From: Dissophora ornata
Lineage: Eukaryota; Mortierellomycota; Mortierellomycetes; Mortierellales; Mortierellaceae
Direction: 5' to 3'
NCBI GenBank assembly: GCA_025201705.1
Contig: MU616607.1
Location: forward strand, 20,055 to 84,054
DNA length: 64,000 nucleotides
In this document: piece after piece, positions 25,262 to 36,540 of the stretch
Layout of the letters: each line of letters begins with the position of its first letter
Position numbering within the stretch: the stretch's first letter is position 1
Notes under the pieces: model-generated
Told to the model about the DNA's origin: nothing
The model's input: only the letters and a program-made list of their open reading frames with translations
The model's database searches: none
Translations under genes and position numbers: made by a program

Positions 25262-25578
25262 AGACATCGGAGTACACCGAGAGCTTAAAAAGAACATACC
25301 AACGCAATAGAACATCAATACAACACGCAAAAGCTACATGTCAATAGTTCGTGTCAACGATTTATTTTGCTCACGAAGAATAAAATAATACATTAAAAAG
25401 ACAAGAGGATGTCCTGCATCACACCTGTCTCTTAGAAAGTCTGTACATGAAGAGCCATATTGTCATGGATCTACTGAGGGATCGTGGATCGAACCAAGCG
25501 TTCAACGCGGGAATGAAATAGGATGATGGACGATATAATCGTAGAGTATGTGTTGCAATGGGGCGTGTCAATTCTCTA

Positions 25579-26657
25579 TTAAAACAAGAGAGACAGGCAG
25601 TTGGCAGTCTTTGCATTCGAGGGGTCGAGCTGGTTGAGAACGAACTGAAGAACCACCAAGGAGTTGACCATGGTTACTAAATTCATAGGCGTGCGAGAAT
25701 GGGTTAGTTTAACGCGTATAGGACAGATCGGCGAGGTATAAGATAGGGAGCTTCTGGTTGGAAGTCTTACGATGTTCATTCAGCGAAAGGATGCAGAGGT
25801 CCTGGAGCACAACATTGGTGACACCAGAGTCCTCCTGGAAGCAGGTAGTGTAAGGGGTAACAACCTCGTCGTATCTATCATTCACCGTACCAAGACAGGA
25901 TACAATGGTTAGCGTGATAAACAAGGGCCGCATCGCTCTACTTCAGTATAAATCCATGCTTTGCTTACTTGGTGGCAATGTTTGAGAAAATGACACCAGA
26001 GGCTGTATCGCCTCCGGCGTTCAACTTGTTCATGAATGTCGAGTTGGTCACCATCTCGGTGAACGATGGGGCAATTACGTTAAAGAAATCCGACAGGGGT
26101 GCAAAGACGCCCCATGCTGCGGCCCATATCGTGAGTGAGTCCAGAGTAGTGCCATGGGTGATTGGTGAGATACCGATGTGGCGGTAAACCTTGCCGGCAC
26201 CGTCCAAGTACTTCATCCAATACCTAGCGAGGATGCCGCCTTGGGAATGGCCAACAATATCGACCTGCGTGACATTCATTTGGGTCAGGACATTGTCAGC
26301 GAAGGTAGCCAATTCCTGAGCGGAAGACTCGACGGAAGCCAGACCACCAAAGCCAGGGATGGTGGGGTATAAGCCGTAGGTGAGTCCAAAGACACAGTAA
26401 CCGCGATTGATGAGCACAGGTGCGAAGGTCCACCACGAGTCGACGGTGAGCAGGGTGGAATGGACCAGGATCAAAGGGCGCGGGTGGGCGGCAGTCAACT
26501 TGCAGCTGTAGTCGTTCATGCCGGCGATATCGCGCTTTACAAGGCCAGTAACTGGAGAACCGGCCGTAATAGGAACAGAAGCAACCTGGACAGCCGAAAG
26601 AGCCACGAGAATAGCGGCCGATGCGGCGCTCAGAACTGAGGAGATGGCAAACTTCAT
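25579..26657 (-). CDS. Secreted class-2 lipase, copy E (3 exons)
   Basis: Exons 26657-25969, 25874-25771 and 25676-25579 give 296 aa. It has a signal peptide, a propeptide ending in Lys-Arg (VKRDIAG), GHSQGG, YDEVVTPY and LNEH. The second glutamate-containing loop reads FQEDSG. The C-terminus LSLLF differs from the LNLISA type of copies B-D and resembles copy F. It is the outermost right-hand copy of the array. Confidence 0.9.
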
Positions 26658-26669
26658 GGTTGATGGAAT

Positions 26670-28175
26670 GTATCGTATATCCGTAAAGGAAGTGGAGGGC
26701 GCTGTAGTTTGTAGCTGGTGGGACTAGAAGGGGAGGAGGGATGTTCGCGAAGTTGGAGACGTTGCGGATGTGGAGAAAAGAGACCGATTTATCTCGCTAT
26801 TTGTACCTTTTCCAGTTGGTAGTTTTCTCTAATGTCACTGTCAAAGGGTAGCTGCAGAGGGATGGTCGCCAACCAGGGTCTGGTGCATTTGGTGTAACCC
26901 TGCGCTCCAGCTAAGGCAATGTCAGTGGAGTTGGACGCAAACATGCCACAAGATATGATGCTGAGCCTTGTGTTGCGCAAAGTAACCAAAGTACATGTAC
27001 ACTGGTTGTTGGATAATGAGAGCTGTTGTTGAGTGGCGCCGATTATTTGCTGCTGAATATTATGTCACGTAGAGTTTGTGCTCAGAAGTAAAATATGTAC
27101 TGCGCAGGGCGCAATAAAATCAACTTCATTGTTTGAATAAGAACGGTCCTTTCTTGAACTGCAAGAATGGCAACAAAGCACTATAGTCTAGTGTATCGTC
27201 GGACAGAGTTTATGTCAATGGGCATTCGGATAAAAAGGGAGCCCGTTTATTTTGGTTACGCAAGACCATAATAATATGGATATCGTAAAAAAAACACACA
27301 CCCCCCACAGGAGATTGCGTTCTCCACACACGCAAACAATAAGATACTCTGTGGGGCTCGATACGTCTTGCGCGTGCCAGTGTTTTGATTCAAGGGAATC
27401 TTCTTACAAAGCGGATTTCCATCACTAACGAATGGTTAGCGCTGGAGGGCCTATCGGCGCCTGGCCCGATGCTCTCTATCTGGTATTTATTTTGACTGTG
27501 TAATGCCCCTGAAAGGATGCAAGTATGCAATATCACGTCGTCTGATGCAGGTCCAGGTACATGGGGAATCATGAACTCAATCCCTCCACTTTGCTCACCA
27601 CTTTGCTCACCACTTCATACCTCTCCCCCCACTCCACACGAAGATGTGGCAGAATGGGAAAATATCTCATTCCTCATCAAGCAATATGTTGATGGACAAG
27701 CTGCTTGCCCCTCTTTAGAGCGGAACTGTAGTTCTCGCCAGTGACAGAGCTGGGTATATACCCTGGCGTGTTGACATGTCTGTTAGCATGTTGGCGCGAA
27801 TGTGATGAATTGCGTTTCTGCTCTCCAGGAAAATATGGCGAATACATGTGCTTCTCCACAATTCACAAACAGGGTAGAAATATGAGCACCGTGTTCATGT
27901 GCACCGCAAAGTCCAAATGTCTTTTTTTTTGAACACTTCTGGGTCAGCAGTGCCATCCTATCCGCTGGTGTCATGATATGCCTTGCATCAATGCTCATTA
28001 ATGCATCTGCACACCGTGCCACATTCCGCGGCGTCGACGGCGTCGCCTTTATTCACTAATGCAGTCTAGTTCATAAGATCCTATCGCATATCATCCTCAG
28101 TCGCATGCTTAATGGCAACCGGCATATAGAGCAAGTACTGAGCATTCGGCACTACTTCAACGCTTTCGGACGCAT
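26670..28175. repeat. Partial unit 6 at the array's right edge
   Basis: Lipase E leader, promoter and full spacer. The match to other units ends at about 28,175, just after TTTCGGACGCATG, which in other units belongs to the RING remnant's 3' end. No gene in it. Confidence 0.7.
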
Positions 28176-28639
28176 GTGATTGTCTTGCTAGCTGTTTTGA
28201 CAATTTTCTTATCCGTTCTCGCATTTCGGGGTTCCTCAAGCGGTACGCACAGGATAGTACTTCTGTGAGGAACATGCGCGTCTTGGATAGCGCCCTCCTT
28301 GATTAACGAACAAGCTAGGAAGAAGGCGAGCACTCTCCTTTGTGGCCGAAATGACGGGAAACCTTGAATAGGGGTATATGGTTGTTGCTGTTGAGATGTT
28401 ACGCCACAAAATGGAGCATGCAATGTTGGTGTGAACCTTTTGTAGAATAGCAGACATGCCATTCCCCAAGATAAAACGCGTATCAAATGGCAAATTGGCA
28501 AATTCGCAATATAACTCGCATCGATACTACACACACCCAACTTTTTTTGTGCAGGTTACTGGCGACAGAAGCGGAACCCCATGCTTATCTTTGATCACGA
28601 GCCTTTGATAAATCAAAGAGTATTGTTTTTATTCATTGT
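28176..28639. other. Unique sequence between array edge and RNF220-like gene
   Basis: Single-copy DNA downstream of the RNF220-like gene. Minus-strand frames up to 127 aa overlap each other in different phases, and none resembles a known protein. Probably 3' UTR and intergenic. Confidence 0.5.
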
Positions 28640-30324
28640 CTACAAGTATATTCGACGCAAATCCTTGGGCAGCGTGATCTTTTGGCATTGCGGGCAGAGT
28701 TTCTTGCTTCCGAGAGTTTTCATCCAACAAGCCTCGCAGTGCACATGCCAACAGACGATTGACGTCAATGGGACAGCGTAGGGTTCTAAACAAATAAGAC
28801 AGGAGGGTACACTTTTGTTTGCAGTCTCCAGGTGCTTGATCTTGGATCTAAGCGCGTCAATCACGAGTCGGGTATCTCCAGAGGCAAACGCGGAGCTGAC
28901 CATCATGTTCACACGATGCTCCTCATCTCCTTCGTCGTCCCCTTCAAGATCAATCTCTGCATCTTCGTCGACTTCCTCGTCGTCCCTATCGCCCGGATCA
29001 GGACCCTCATCCTCAATATCCACGTCCCTGTCGACTTTAACCCGTTTCTTTGATCCAGACCATTCTTTCGCCGAGTTGCGGTGTGGGGACGCTCTTTGAG
29101 TCGCAGGACTCGACTCTAGTACAATCTCCCTCAGCTCGTCTGCGTCCGGATCTGCATTGTCCATCACCACATCCCTCTCTGTAAACTGAGCGCCGCCATA
29201 TTCGTCATCTTCGTCATCCTCCACGTTTAGGTCGTCATCAATGTCCTCCTGAACCAATCTCGACCCAGATCCCAGTGATCCCATCCCACCCTCAAACAAA
29301 GCCGTAGCTCTGACTCTTGTCTGTCCCGCCCAAGTGTATTCTTCGAACGAGTCCGTCATCCTATCATTAGGTGTTGCCACTGTAGAGCTTCTCGCTGAGG
29401 CACCGCCAGAGACAGGCGTATTGGCTCCAGACGAAGAACTTCCTCCACTGCCACCATGACGCATTGGCTGCGGATTCGTCAAGCAGGCGTCGATGTGAGA
29501 GTTAATATCGTCGAGGGATCCAAAAAGTCGCTCGTTGCAAATGAAGCACGTTGCAGGAGAATCATCGCCGGTGAGGGTATCTTCAAGTGTACCTGCAAGT
29601 CCTAATTCGAGACTTGCGAGTCCTCGGCCGGGTCCTGCAGTTGCACTATCCTTGTTATTCTGTCGGGCTGTTCGTCGTTTTTGGATATCGCGGAGCATCT
29701 GTTCACAATATATATAAATATATTAGATTGAAGGAAATATCATATGTCCGTAGAAAACTTACCGACCTCGATCACAGCCATAGACTTACAGCTTGTTTCT
29801 CATTATCAGATGGCGACCCACGACTCTTCCCCTTTGTGAACTGCCTGGATGCCGCAATTGCTGCTCCTCTTTTTCCTCGGGTTCTAATTGGAATGAAGAT
29901 TTCCGGATAAGTTGCACGGTTCCATCTCATACTGTAAAAACACACACACATCCCTTGGCGTGGCATACCCGTCATTTGAAACACAGGCTTCCAACTTGGC
30001 GAGCTCCATCCGATAATGTTGTTGATATTGTCCTGGTGCTACAATCTCATGACAGATTGGACACTTGACGGAGGGGTTACGTTTTTGACGCTTGACCAGT
30101 GTTGATGATGTGGACGACGAGATGCGTTTCGTTCGAGTTAGACCCTCCTCTGTGTCTATCGTGATATCCTCGTCCTCGCCATTATCCTCGCCCTGGTGCT
30201 CCTCCTCGCCTTCCAGTATATCGTTGTAGGACGCTTTTCCTTTGTGCGTCAACTCCGTATCTGCTGAGCGAGAATCTGTATAGTTGTCGTCATTGCTACT
30301 GTCCATGTGGCTCGCGGGTGCCAT
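28640..30324 (-). CDS. RNF220-like RING-type E3 ubiquitin ligase (3 exons)
   Basis: Exons 30324-29969, 29931-29790 and 29698-28640 join in frame to 518 aa. The first intron is only 37 nt. Residues about 95-118 contain CPICHEIVAPGQYQQHYRME, the N-terminal zinc motif typical of RNF220 proteins. A basic MLRDIQKRRTAR segment opens exon 3, followed by a CFICNERL..H..AC zinc motif and a very acidic central region. A C-terminal RING follows: CLICLEPY ... CWHVHCEACW ... LCPQC, ending DLRRIYL like animal RNF220. It would transfer ubiquitin to nuclear or cytosolic substrates; targets are unknown. It is divergent from the NIPA-like gene, sharing a 1 kb intergenic region. Confidence 0.88.
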
Positions 30325-30417
30325 GGGGTTACTCTAATCACGCTGTTTTTCGATGGCCACTTTAGCTAAACGGAGCTGTTGTTTCTACTGTCTGACTGAG
30401 TTGTGCCACTGATTCCA

Positions 30418-30440
30418 AGAGAGAGAGAGAGAGAGAGAGT
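30418..30440. repeat. (GA)n microsatellite
   Basis: Uninterrupted alternating GA for about 23 bases, in the divergent promoter region. Confidence 0.9.
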
Positions 30441-31250
30441 GCTGAATCTGATCGCATGGGGGAAATGTGGCATCAAGAAACCCTTTTTTTGTGCCATGAC
30501 TGTTTCTGTAAATGACAAAATCTCATAATTGACAGCGACGCCCCATCACCCAGTGCAGTCAGGATCGGGGAGACAAGGATGTTCTTCTCGTTCACAGCAG
30601 GAAGGCCTCGTGCCGACCAATCGAGATCGGGGGGGGGGGTAACGATGTTCTATCGGTGGGTGTAACATTCCTTTGCACGCAAGTCCTCTCCCGCCCCTTT
30701 CTTTTCTTCCCAGAGACTCTCTGACAATCTGATCAGGATAGTTGCACTGAAGCATTGAGCATTGAAGAGCATTAGAACCATGTTGCTGATATCTGTGGCA
30801 TGGCCCTTCATCTGTCTATTTTGGTGTCCAGTCCAGCATGGAGTATCGAAACATTTTCATCGACGTCAATCCTGGTATGCACCCGTGCAAACATATGTTC
30901 GCAATGCGCGTCTGGGGATGTCTCCACGTGATCAATTGGGAAGCAGAAAAGAGAGAGGGATGCATCTGTCCATTCCATTCCTCTTCCCTTCATTCCGCTC
31001 ACTGTGGGTACATCAGATTACTCTTTACCGCACCGGTACTCTGACCACGTTTCCCCTTCTTTTGCTCAAAACCCAATCAATCAAACCAAAGAAGCGTCCA
31101 TCTCTCCCTGACCCCTATAACCTTACTCATCCCAGCTGATCACCTGTGTCTGTGCTTTTCCTCGACACGCCCTTCCCTCCTTGCTCTGTTCACTTTCCTC
31201 AGTGCAACTGTTCCCTCTCTCCCTCTCCCTCCTGTCCATTGTCCTTTACA

Positions 31251-31270
31251 TACACACACACACACACACT
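31251..31270. repeat. (CA)n microsatellite in a leader region
   Basis: ACACAC run of about 20 bases, 50 bases before the NIPA-like start codon. Confidence 0.85.
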
Positions 31271-31320
31271 CACACAATCCATTCCTACAAAGGACAGTAG
31301 AACGAGACGGGCCGCCACAA

Positions 31321-33658
31321 ATGTCATTCGAGAACCTGTCAGAGGTCCTCTGGTCCACCCCTGGCGGCAGAGGCATCTTTGGGCTCTTTGGCCATCACGA
31401 CACAAACGGAACAATGTCTTCTTCCATGCATAGCTACGGCGGCGCTAGTAATATATTCGGCGACAACCAGGGCGGCGGCGGAGAAAACGGAACCACACCT
31501 CACAATTTTGTGGTCGGCATCTCTATAGCAGTCGCGACATCGTTCATCCAATCACTGGGTTTGACCATCCAGCGCAAATCACATGTCCTCAACGAAGCGA
31601 TCCACCCGAAGGAGCTGCGTCGGCAGGCCTGTCAACGCCCGCTGTGGCACCTGGGCTTCCACACATATATCCTGTCCAATCTCACGGGGACGATCTTCTC
31701 GATTGGATATCTGCCCGTGATCATCTTGGCACCCTTGGGGGCGGTGACGCTGGTCTTCAATGCGCTGTTTGCACGGCTACTCTTGGGCGACCAGTTCTCT
31801 CGACAGAGCGCAGCGGGTAAGAACAGACCATCCACTAGATCTCTATCAGTCACGTCCATGCCCTCCATCTCCGGTTTTTTTATCTTCCTCTCCCTTTCGC
31901 GTTGTTCTTGCTGCTGTCTGTGCATCATGCACTGTCACGATGACTGCAAAAAAATCCATGTTCTATTCCACTCTGCATGTCTGTCTGTGTGTCTTGCCGC
32001 CACATCTCCGCCCTGCACGGCTACACCGGATGTCACTCAACAAAGCAACCCAGTCTAAATATATCCTCGGATATGTACGTGGTACGGACGCCCCAGTCAA
32101 CACTCTTCCAGGCTTTTGTATCCATCCCTCTCGACTAAAACGACGAGAGTTGTTTCTGTCGGCCAGTGTGGCGATGAGATTCAGGCTGTGCAGGGCAAAC
32201 AAACATATTCATGCGCATGTGCTCATGCACCCAATCCTGTTTGTCAATCAATCCCTGCCCTGTCCCTTTCCCCCCCACTCCGCGCAAACTATGTGGGTCT
32301 CGTCCGTGTTTGACCATATAATATTCCTGACGGTCTGACCTTTATTGTGTGCTCTTCCTTCGTGTTCAATAGGGACGTTTCTGATTTTGTTGGGCGCAAT
32401 TATGATCGGGCTGTTCGGGATCGTGCCCGAGCCGAGTCACTCGCTCGAGGATCTGATCCAGCTCTGGAAGCGACCTGCATTCATTATCTATTTCTCTCTG
32501 ACCGAGTTCACAGTTGTCAGTCTGCTGGTCGGAAACAAGATTGTGGAGCGTCAGCTGAAAGAGGACGCTGTAGCCAACCTTGCAGCCAATCACCACCGCC
32601 GTCACCTTCGCTCAGGATCGGCGGCTGGCAGCGTGAACCCCAACATGAGCATTGATAGCACGCCACATTATCACAAATTTGTAGGAGGACGATTGTTGGG
32701 TAAGCTGAGTCCGACAAAGATCAAGACGCTATTGGGGATCTCGTATGGCTGTGTGGGTGGCATGCTCTCGAGCCAGGCGCTTCTGTTCGCAAAGAGTGCA
32801 ATCGAACTCTTGATGCTCACGATCTTGGAGAGTAAGAATCAGTTTGAGAACCCATTGAGTTGGTTTCTGGTGATAGCTCTTATCACAGCAGCTCTCTTAC
32901 AGGTAAGGACTTTTTTGTTTGAGGAGCTTTTTTTTTTTTTTTTTTTTTTTGCGTGTGGTAGGTAGTGTGACCAAAATTCAAAAGCGTATCCAAAGAATGC
33001 CTAGAACGACAGTTACAACATTTGATGTGGCTCACAATGTTCGCTTTTATATCGTTTCTTATTGCAATTATAGTTGTATTACCTGAACAAGGGCCTTCGA
33101 TTATGTGACACCGTACTCTTGGTACCGCTCTCGTTCTGTGCCTACAATGTTTCGTGTCTCTTCAACGGGCTCGTCTACTACAACCAATGGGGGCGACTCT
33201 ATTGGTGGCAGATCTTGTTAGTCCTCTTTGGGATCAGTCAAGTCCTCATCGGCGTCTTGGTTCTGGCGTGGCGGCCCACATCGGGTGACGAGTATGGCGA
33301 GGATGTCAACAATGGCGACGAGGCTACACTGTTACTGCCCAACGCCTCACGTCCAGGAACACCGCGACATAGTAGGGTGTTCTCGTTCAAGGGCGTCGGT
33401 GGTGATGGTGGTGTGGTTGGTCATATGCAGCAGGATCCATCGATTGATGCAAGGGATTTGATCCAAGGATTTGAGATGTACGATAGCGACGACGATGATC
33501 TTAGGGGCAGTAACATACAAGATCAGCCACTACTACAACAGCAGGACCAGAGGCTTATCACGCTGGCATCAGAAGAAACTGCGACCGAAGAATACCCTTC
33601 GCCAATACAGTCTCCGAGGAGCCTTACATTTGCGCCCGCTAACCGAGTGTCAAAATAA
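31321..33658 (+). CDS. NIPA-like magnesium transporter (DUF803 family, 3 exons)
   Basis: Exons 31321-31816, 32373-32902 and 33074-33658 give 536 aa in a continuous frame. Introns are GT-AG: GTAAGA donor with 556 nt, and GTAAGG donor with 171 nt containing a poly(T) run. Hydrophobic segments fit the NIPA/DUF803 fold of about nine membrane spans: VVGISIAVATSFIQSLGLTI, the GYLPVIILAPLGAVTLVFNA region, GTFLILLGAIMIGLFG, then ISYGCVGGMLSSQALLFAKS, and the YWWQILLVLFGISQ region. A His/Arg-rich loop lies between spans 4 and 5 and a disordered acidic tail follows the last span. The family moves Mg2+ at plasma or endosomal membranes. An alternative start is 31414 (MSSSMHSYGG). Confidence 0.85.
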
Positions 33659-33924
33659 TTGTATTAATAAATTAGAGCGTCAAGTTATTATGGCTGTGTG
33701 TATAAAGCTTGGAGTAAAGAAGAAAATCAACAATGGGTACAGCGCTCCACCGGGACGTTGAACGCAACCACGTCATTTATGATTACTGTGCCTTCTTTGA
33801 GCGTACGCTCGACTACTGTTTTTTTATTTTTGTTCTGGTAATTTACAAGAGGGGAGGGACTAAGGATATTTATGTAGTGTACACAAGAAAAAAGAAAGCT
33901 GAAAGTCTTTAAAATGGCCACCCC
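33659..33924. other. Convergent intergenic region
   Basis: Short 3' region between the NIPA-like gene (+) and pirin (-), A/T-rich, serving both 3' ends. No gene. Confidence 0.6.
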
Positions 33925-34815
33925 TTAGTTGGCAATGCTCGAATGCCAGTTTTGGGCACGCTCGAAGCCGTTCTTGCCGTATTGGTAGTCGACAAAAGTA
34001 TTGTAGATCTCCTCCTTGGTGTTCATCACAAATGGACCATGCTGCACAATTGGCTCCTTCAAAGGCTCGCCTGCAATCACCACAAAGTGTGCGTCCTCGT
34101 CCTTGGTCTGGATCTTGATCGTCTCGGCACCATCCTCAGTGAATGTAAGAGTGTGATGGGCCTTGCCCTCGAATTCCTTGTCGCCAATGTAGGCAGTGCC
34201 CTTGAGCATGTAGATGAATCCAGTGTAGGTCGAAGGGATAGACTGCTCAACGGTCTTGTTCTTGTCCATCTTATAGTCCAAGTACATGGTTGGTGTCCTG
34301 GTGTAGACCTTGCTCTCAACACCGTGCGATTCACCTGCGATGACCTTGACGGTCACTCCCTCCTGTGGCGTAGCTCTAGGGATCTCCTTGTCGAGCAACT
34401 CTTGGTACTGAGGCTCACACATCTTGTGCTCCTTGGGCAAGTTGATCCAGAGCTGCAGGCCGTGGGCACGGGTCTGGGACTTGACTGGCATCTCTGAGTG
34501 AACGATACCGCGGCCAGCAGTCATCCACTGCAAGTCGCCGGGTCCGATGGTTCCCTTGTGTCCTGCAAAGTCCTCATGCTGGAATTGACCCTCGAGCATA
34601 TAGGTGACAGTCTCGAAGCCGCGGTGAGGGTGGTCAGGGAAGCCACCGTTCTTGTCCACGTTGAACTCGTCCAGCATCAGGAAGGGGTCGTGGTTGCGGA
34701 GCTCAGGGCGACCAATGGAGCGACGGACACGAGCGCCAGCACCCTCGGCTTGCTCTCTGGAGAGAACGGACTTGGCGATGGAGCGTGAGGCTCTGGCAAG
34801 AGTTGCGGCAGTCAT
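33925..34815 (-). CDS. Pirin (intronless)
   Basis: Single exon, 296 aa. The N-terminal cupin carries the metal-binding set: FPDHPHRGFETVTY (two His), then GRGIVHSEMP (third His and Glu), with RPELRNHDPFLMLDEF ahead of it. The C-terminal cupin ends VDYQYGKNGFERAQNWHSS. Pirins are nuclear/cytosolic iron-binding bicupins with quercetinase activity and transcription-cofactor roles in animals; the role in fungi is unclear. The first 20 residues are Ala/Arg/Ser-rich and could act as a mitochondrial presequence (inference). A TATA box lies about 200 bases upstream. Confidence 0.93.
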   Translation of the reverse strand: MTAATLARASRSIAKSVLSREQAEGAGARVRRSIGRPELRNHDPFLMLDEFNVDKNGGFPDHPHRGFETVTYMLEGQFQHEDFAGHKGTIGPGDLQWMTAGRGIVHSEMPVKSQTRAHGLQLWINLPKEHKMCEPQYQELLDKEIPRATPQEGVTVKVIAGESHGVESKVYTRTPTMYLDYKMDKNKTVEQSIPSTYTGFIYMLKGTAYIGDKEFEGKAHHTLTFTEDGAETIKIQTKDEDAHFVVIAGEPLKEPIVQHGPFVMNTKEEIYNTFVDYQYGKNGFERAQNWHSSIAN

Positions 34816-35007
34816 TGTTGGTGTAGTAGATGCTAGAATGTGTGAAGTGGTTGTGGTTTGTTGGGGAGATATGTATGCTTCTTTTTTGATAGCAGAGAGT
34901 AATCGATGTTGGATCGATAAGATCTGTTTGTGAGGGTGCGGCTGTGTGTTGTTGTTGTTGTTGTTTTTTGTTGAGAGAAAGGTTGGAGTTGGTGGAGCCG
35001 AGGATCC

Positions 35008-35015
35008 TTTTTATA
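35008..35015 (-). promoter_or_regulatory. TATA box of pirin
   Basis: Minus strand reads CGTATAAAAAGGATCC, about 193-200 bases before the pirin ATG. Confidence 0.6.
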
Positions 35016-35069
35016 CGTTTTCTTGACCATGGGATTTCTTGTGTCGTTGCTGACAGAACATTTCAAACT

Positions 35070-35158
35070 TCCCTTCTAAGCACAAAAATGCTTATGTGAA
35101 TTGGCCCAATGAGCAGTAAGCATTTTAAGCCACAGCCGGTGGCTTACCTTCTAAGCAT
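35070..35158. repeat. Double-hairpin element bounded by CCTTCTAAGCA repeats
   Basis: Flanking direct repeats (C)CTTCTAAGCA at about 35071 and 35147 enclose two inverted repeats. The first is AATGCTTA (35087-35094) with TAAGCATT (35117-35124). The second is TAAGCCAC (35126-35133) with GTGGCTTA (35139-35146). Possibly a miniature transposon relic; no target duplication was established. Confidence 0.55.
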
Positions 35159-35639
35159 TGTTTGCCTTTTCTGGAAGAGTGAAACCCTCCATCTCTTTTG
35201 AATACGAGCTGATATTCATGTTGAAGTGAACCATGGCATGACTGACGCGCGCACACGAGCAAAAAAAAAAACTTTCTATTCCACAGCGATCACGATCATC
35301 ATCATCATATACTCCTTCCATAACACCAGAAATATGACACTCTCTTCCGAAATACCCACCTGAAGTTCTTAGTAATAACCATATGGAAACACAAATACTT
35401 CTTACAATATCCATCAAATATGTCATATATACATCATATTTGTCAAAATCGACAACCTCGGTATGAAAGAGTATACCTATCCTCTTATCTATGAAAAGAC
35501 ATCTTCCATTCGGCGTATCGAAAGTCATTGCTGCTTCACCGAGCAAACGTACTCGTAAATGAACGACATTATGCAGAACAAACTCCCTGCCACAATGGAT
35601 CCAGTTGAACAATATCTTCTTGAATCTCTGCAGATCCAA
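35151..35639 (-). CDS. Hypothetical open frame, low support
   Basis: A 162-codon frame with no recognised domain. It has an Asp-rich patch (GVYDDDDRDR) and no clear promoter. It overlaps the hairpin element at its 3' end, which argues against a conserved gene. Confidence 0.15.
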   Translation of the reverse strand: MDLQRFKKILFNWIHCGREFVLHNVVHLRVRLLGEAAMTFDTPNGRCLFIDKRIGILFHTEVVDFDKYDVYMTYLMDIVRSICVSIWLLLRTSGGYFGRECHISGVMEGVYDDDDRDRCGIESFFFCSCARVSHAMVHFNMNISSYSKEMEGFTLPEKANNA

Positions 35640-35860
35640 CGTGTTAATTAAAAGTACATATTAAAGATGGAATGCAGTGGGTAAGCCTAGTCAGAGTTAC
35701 CGTCATCATACTGGCACATGGCCATGATGATGCGCCACATCCCACAGTTTGAACATGTCACCAACGCATCGAATGACTGCGCCCCGACGACAAGCCTATC
35801 GCTCTCCACTCCGGTCCCAGCGTAATCCGACACACGTCCTTATAATACATCTGATTCGGC

Positions 35861-36331
35861 TTAAGCAGAGAGGTCTGAACCGACACCCTTCTTCACTCTA
35901 AAAGAGTCGCAATGGTCGTCGACCATCGGCGTCCGTCCATACGCCTCGACTGTGTTGACCATTGCTGCCTGACCATCCCCGGTGTTCACCAGAATACAGC
36001 CAGCTAGTGTCTGTGCACATCCATATACTGCCGCCGGAATTTCCAGTTCTCGTTCAGGATTCAACATATCTGGTCCGTGAAATCCACAAAGGTGCCAGTG
36101 CGTAGGATGCGGCTGTATGGTGACAACACCAAAACCGTGTCCACGCTGGGACAGGCATCGGTGAACAACTCTAACAGCCGTTGCCCGCGATGAACTTTCG
36201 TTTGCTCGGACGCGTGAATGTGCGTGTGAACGAATGTGAATATCGTGCCCTTCATGCCCACCAAGCGAGCGCACGTTCCACAGCACACAGTTACACTCGC
36301 GCATCTCCCGCACGATGGGCACATCTCTCAC
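35861..36331 (-). pseudogene. Unidentified decayed coding fragment
   Basis: Two overlapping minus-strand frames give complementary halves of what looks like one protein. The frame near 36280-36065 has HASEQTKVHRGQRLLELF and DTVLVLSPYSRILRTGTFVD. The other continues with ERELEIPAAVYGCAQTLAG and GDGQAAMVNTVEAYGRTPMV to a stop at 35861. A frameshift near 36060 would separate them. The family is not recognised. Confidence 0.3.
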
Positions 36332-36401
36332 ATGATGGACACATCCCTCTCATGGTGGACATCAGCAAATCTACTCCCGAGAGTGTTTGTCTTGCCCCGA
36401 A

Positions 36402-36540
36402 CGTACCGCACGACAGCCATGTAAGCAGCGCCGTGGAGCTGCCGTGTAAAAATGTGCCGTATGACAGCCCATGTAGTGACAGCCGTGTAAGAAGCACCGC
36501 ACGATAGCCGTATGAATAGCGTTGTGTGACAGCCATGTAA
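36402..36540. repeat. Degenerate ~24-bp minisatellite
   Basis: About six imperfect copies of a unit like GTACCGCACGACAGCCATGTAA, each ending GCC(A/G)TGTAA or similar. A related GATGG(A/G)CACATC-type repeat precedes it at 36313-36362. Confidence 0.65.

Larger units (their letters stand above)
1..28175. repeat. Tandem array of ~5.2 kb lipase / RING / acyl-CoA oxidase units
   Basis: Five complete head-to-tail units and two partial ones. Lipase starts fall at 4979, 10172, 15362, 20567 and 26657, so the first intervals are close to 5.19 kb and the last is 6.09 kb because unit 5 carries extra DNA. Each unit has the order spacer, PA/RING-H2 pseudogene (-), acyl-CoA oxidase remnant (+), lipase (-). 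The window's first bases match the 5' flank found about 60 bp upstream of the lipase ATG in unit 5, so another lipase lies just outside the left edge. Homology stops at about 28,175 inside the 3' end of a RING remnant. Units have diverged by substitutions and small indels, so the array is not an assembly artefact of one unit. Confidence 0.93.
30325..31320. other. Shared upstream region of RNF220-like and NIPA-like genes
   Basis: No gene. Holds a (GA)n run at 30418-30440, a G9-10 run near 30630, a (CA)n run at 31251-31270 and CT-rich leader sequence before the plus-strand start codon. Confidence 0.6.

Noticed and set aside
31632..31928. Minus-strand 98-codon frame within the NIPA-like gene
   Set aside because: Antisense of a membrane-protein exon plus intron, with no independent support.
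33943..34497. Long plus-strand frame (184 codons) over pirin
   Set aside because: Antisense to the highly conserved pirin coding sequence.
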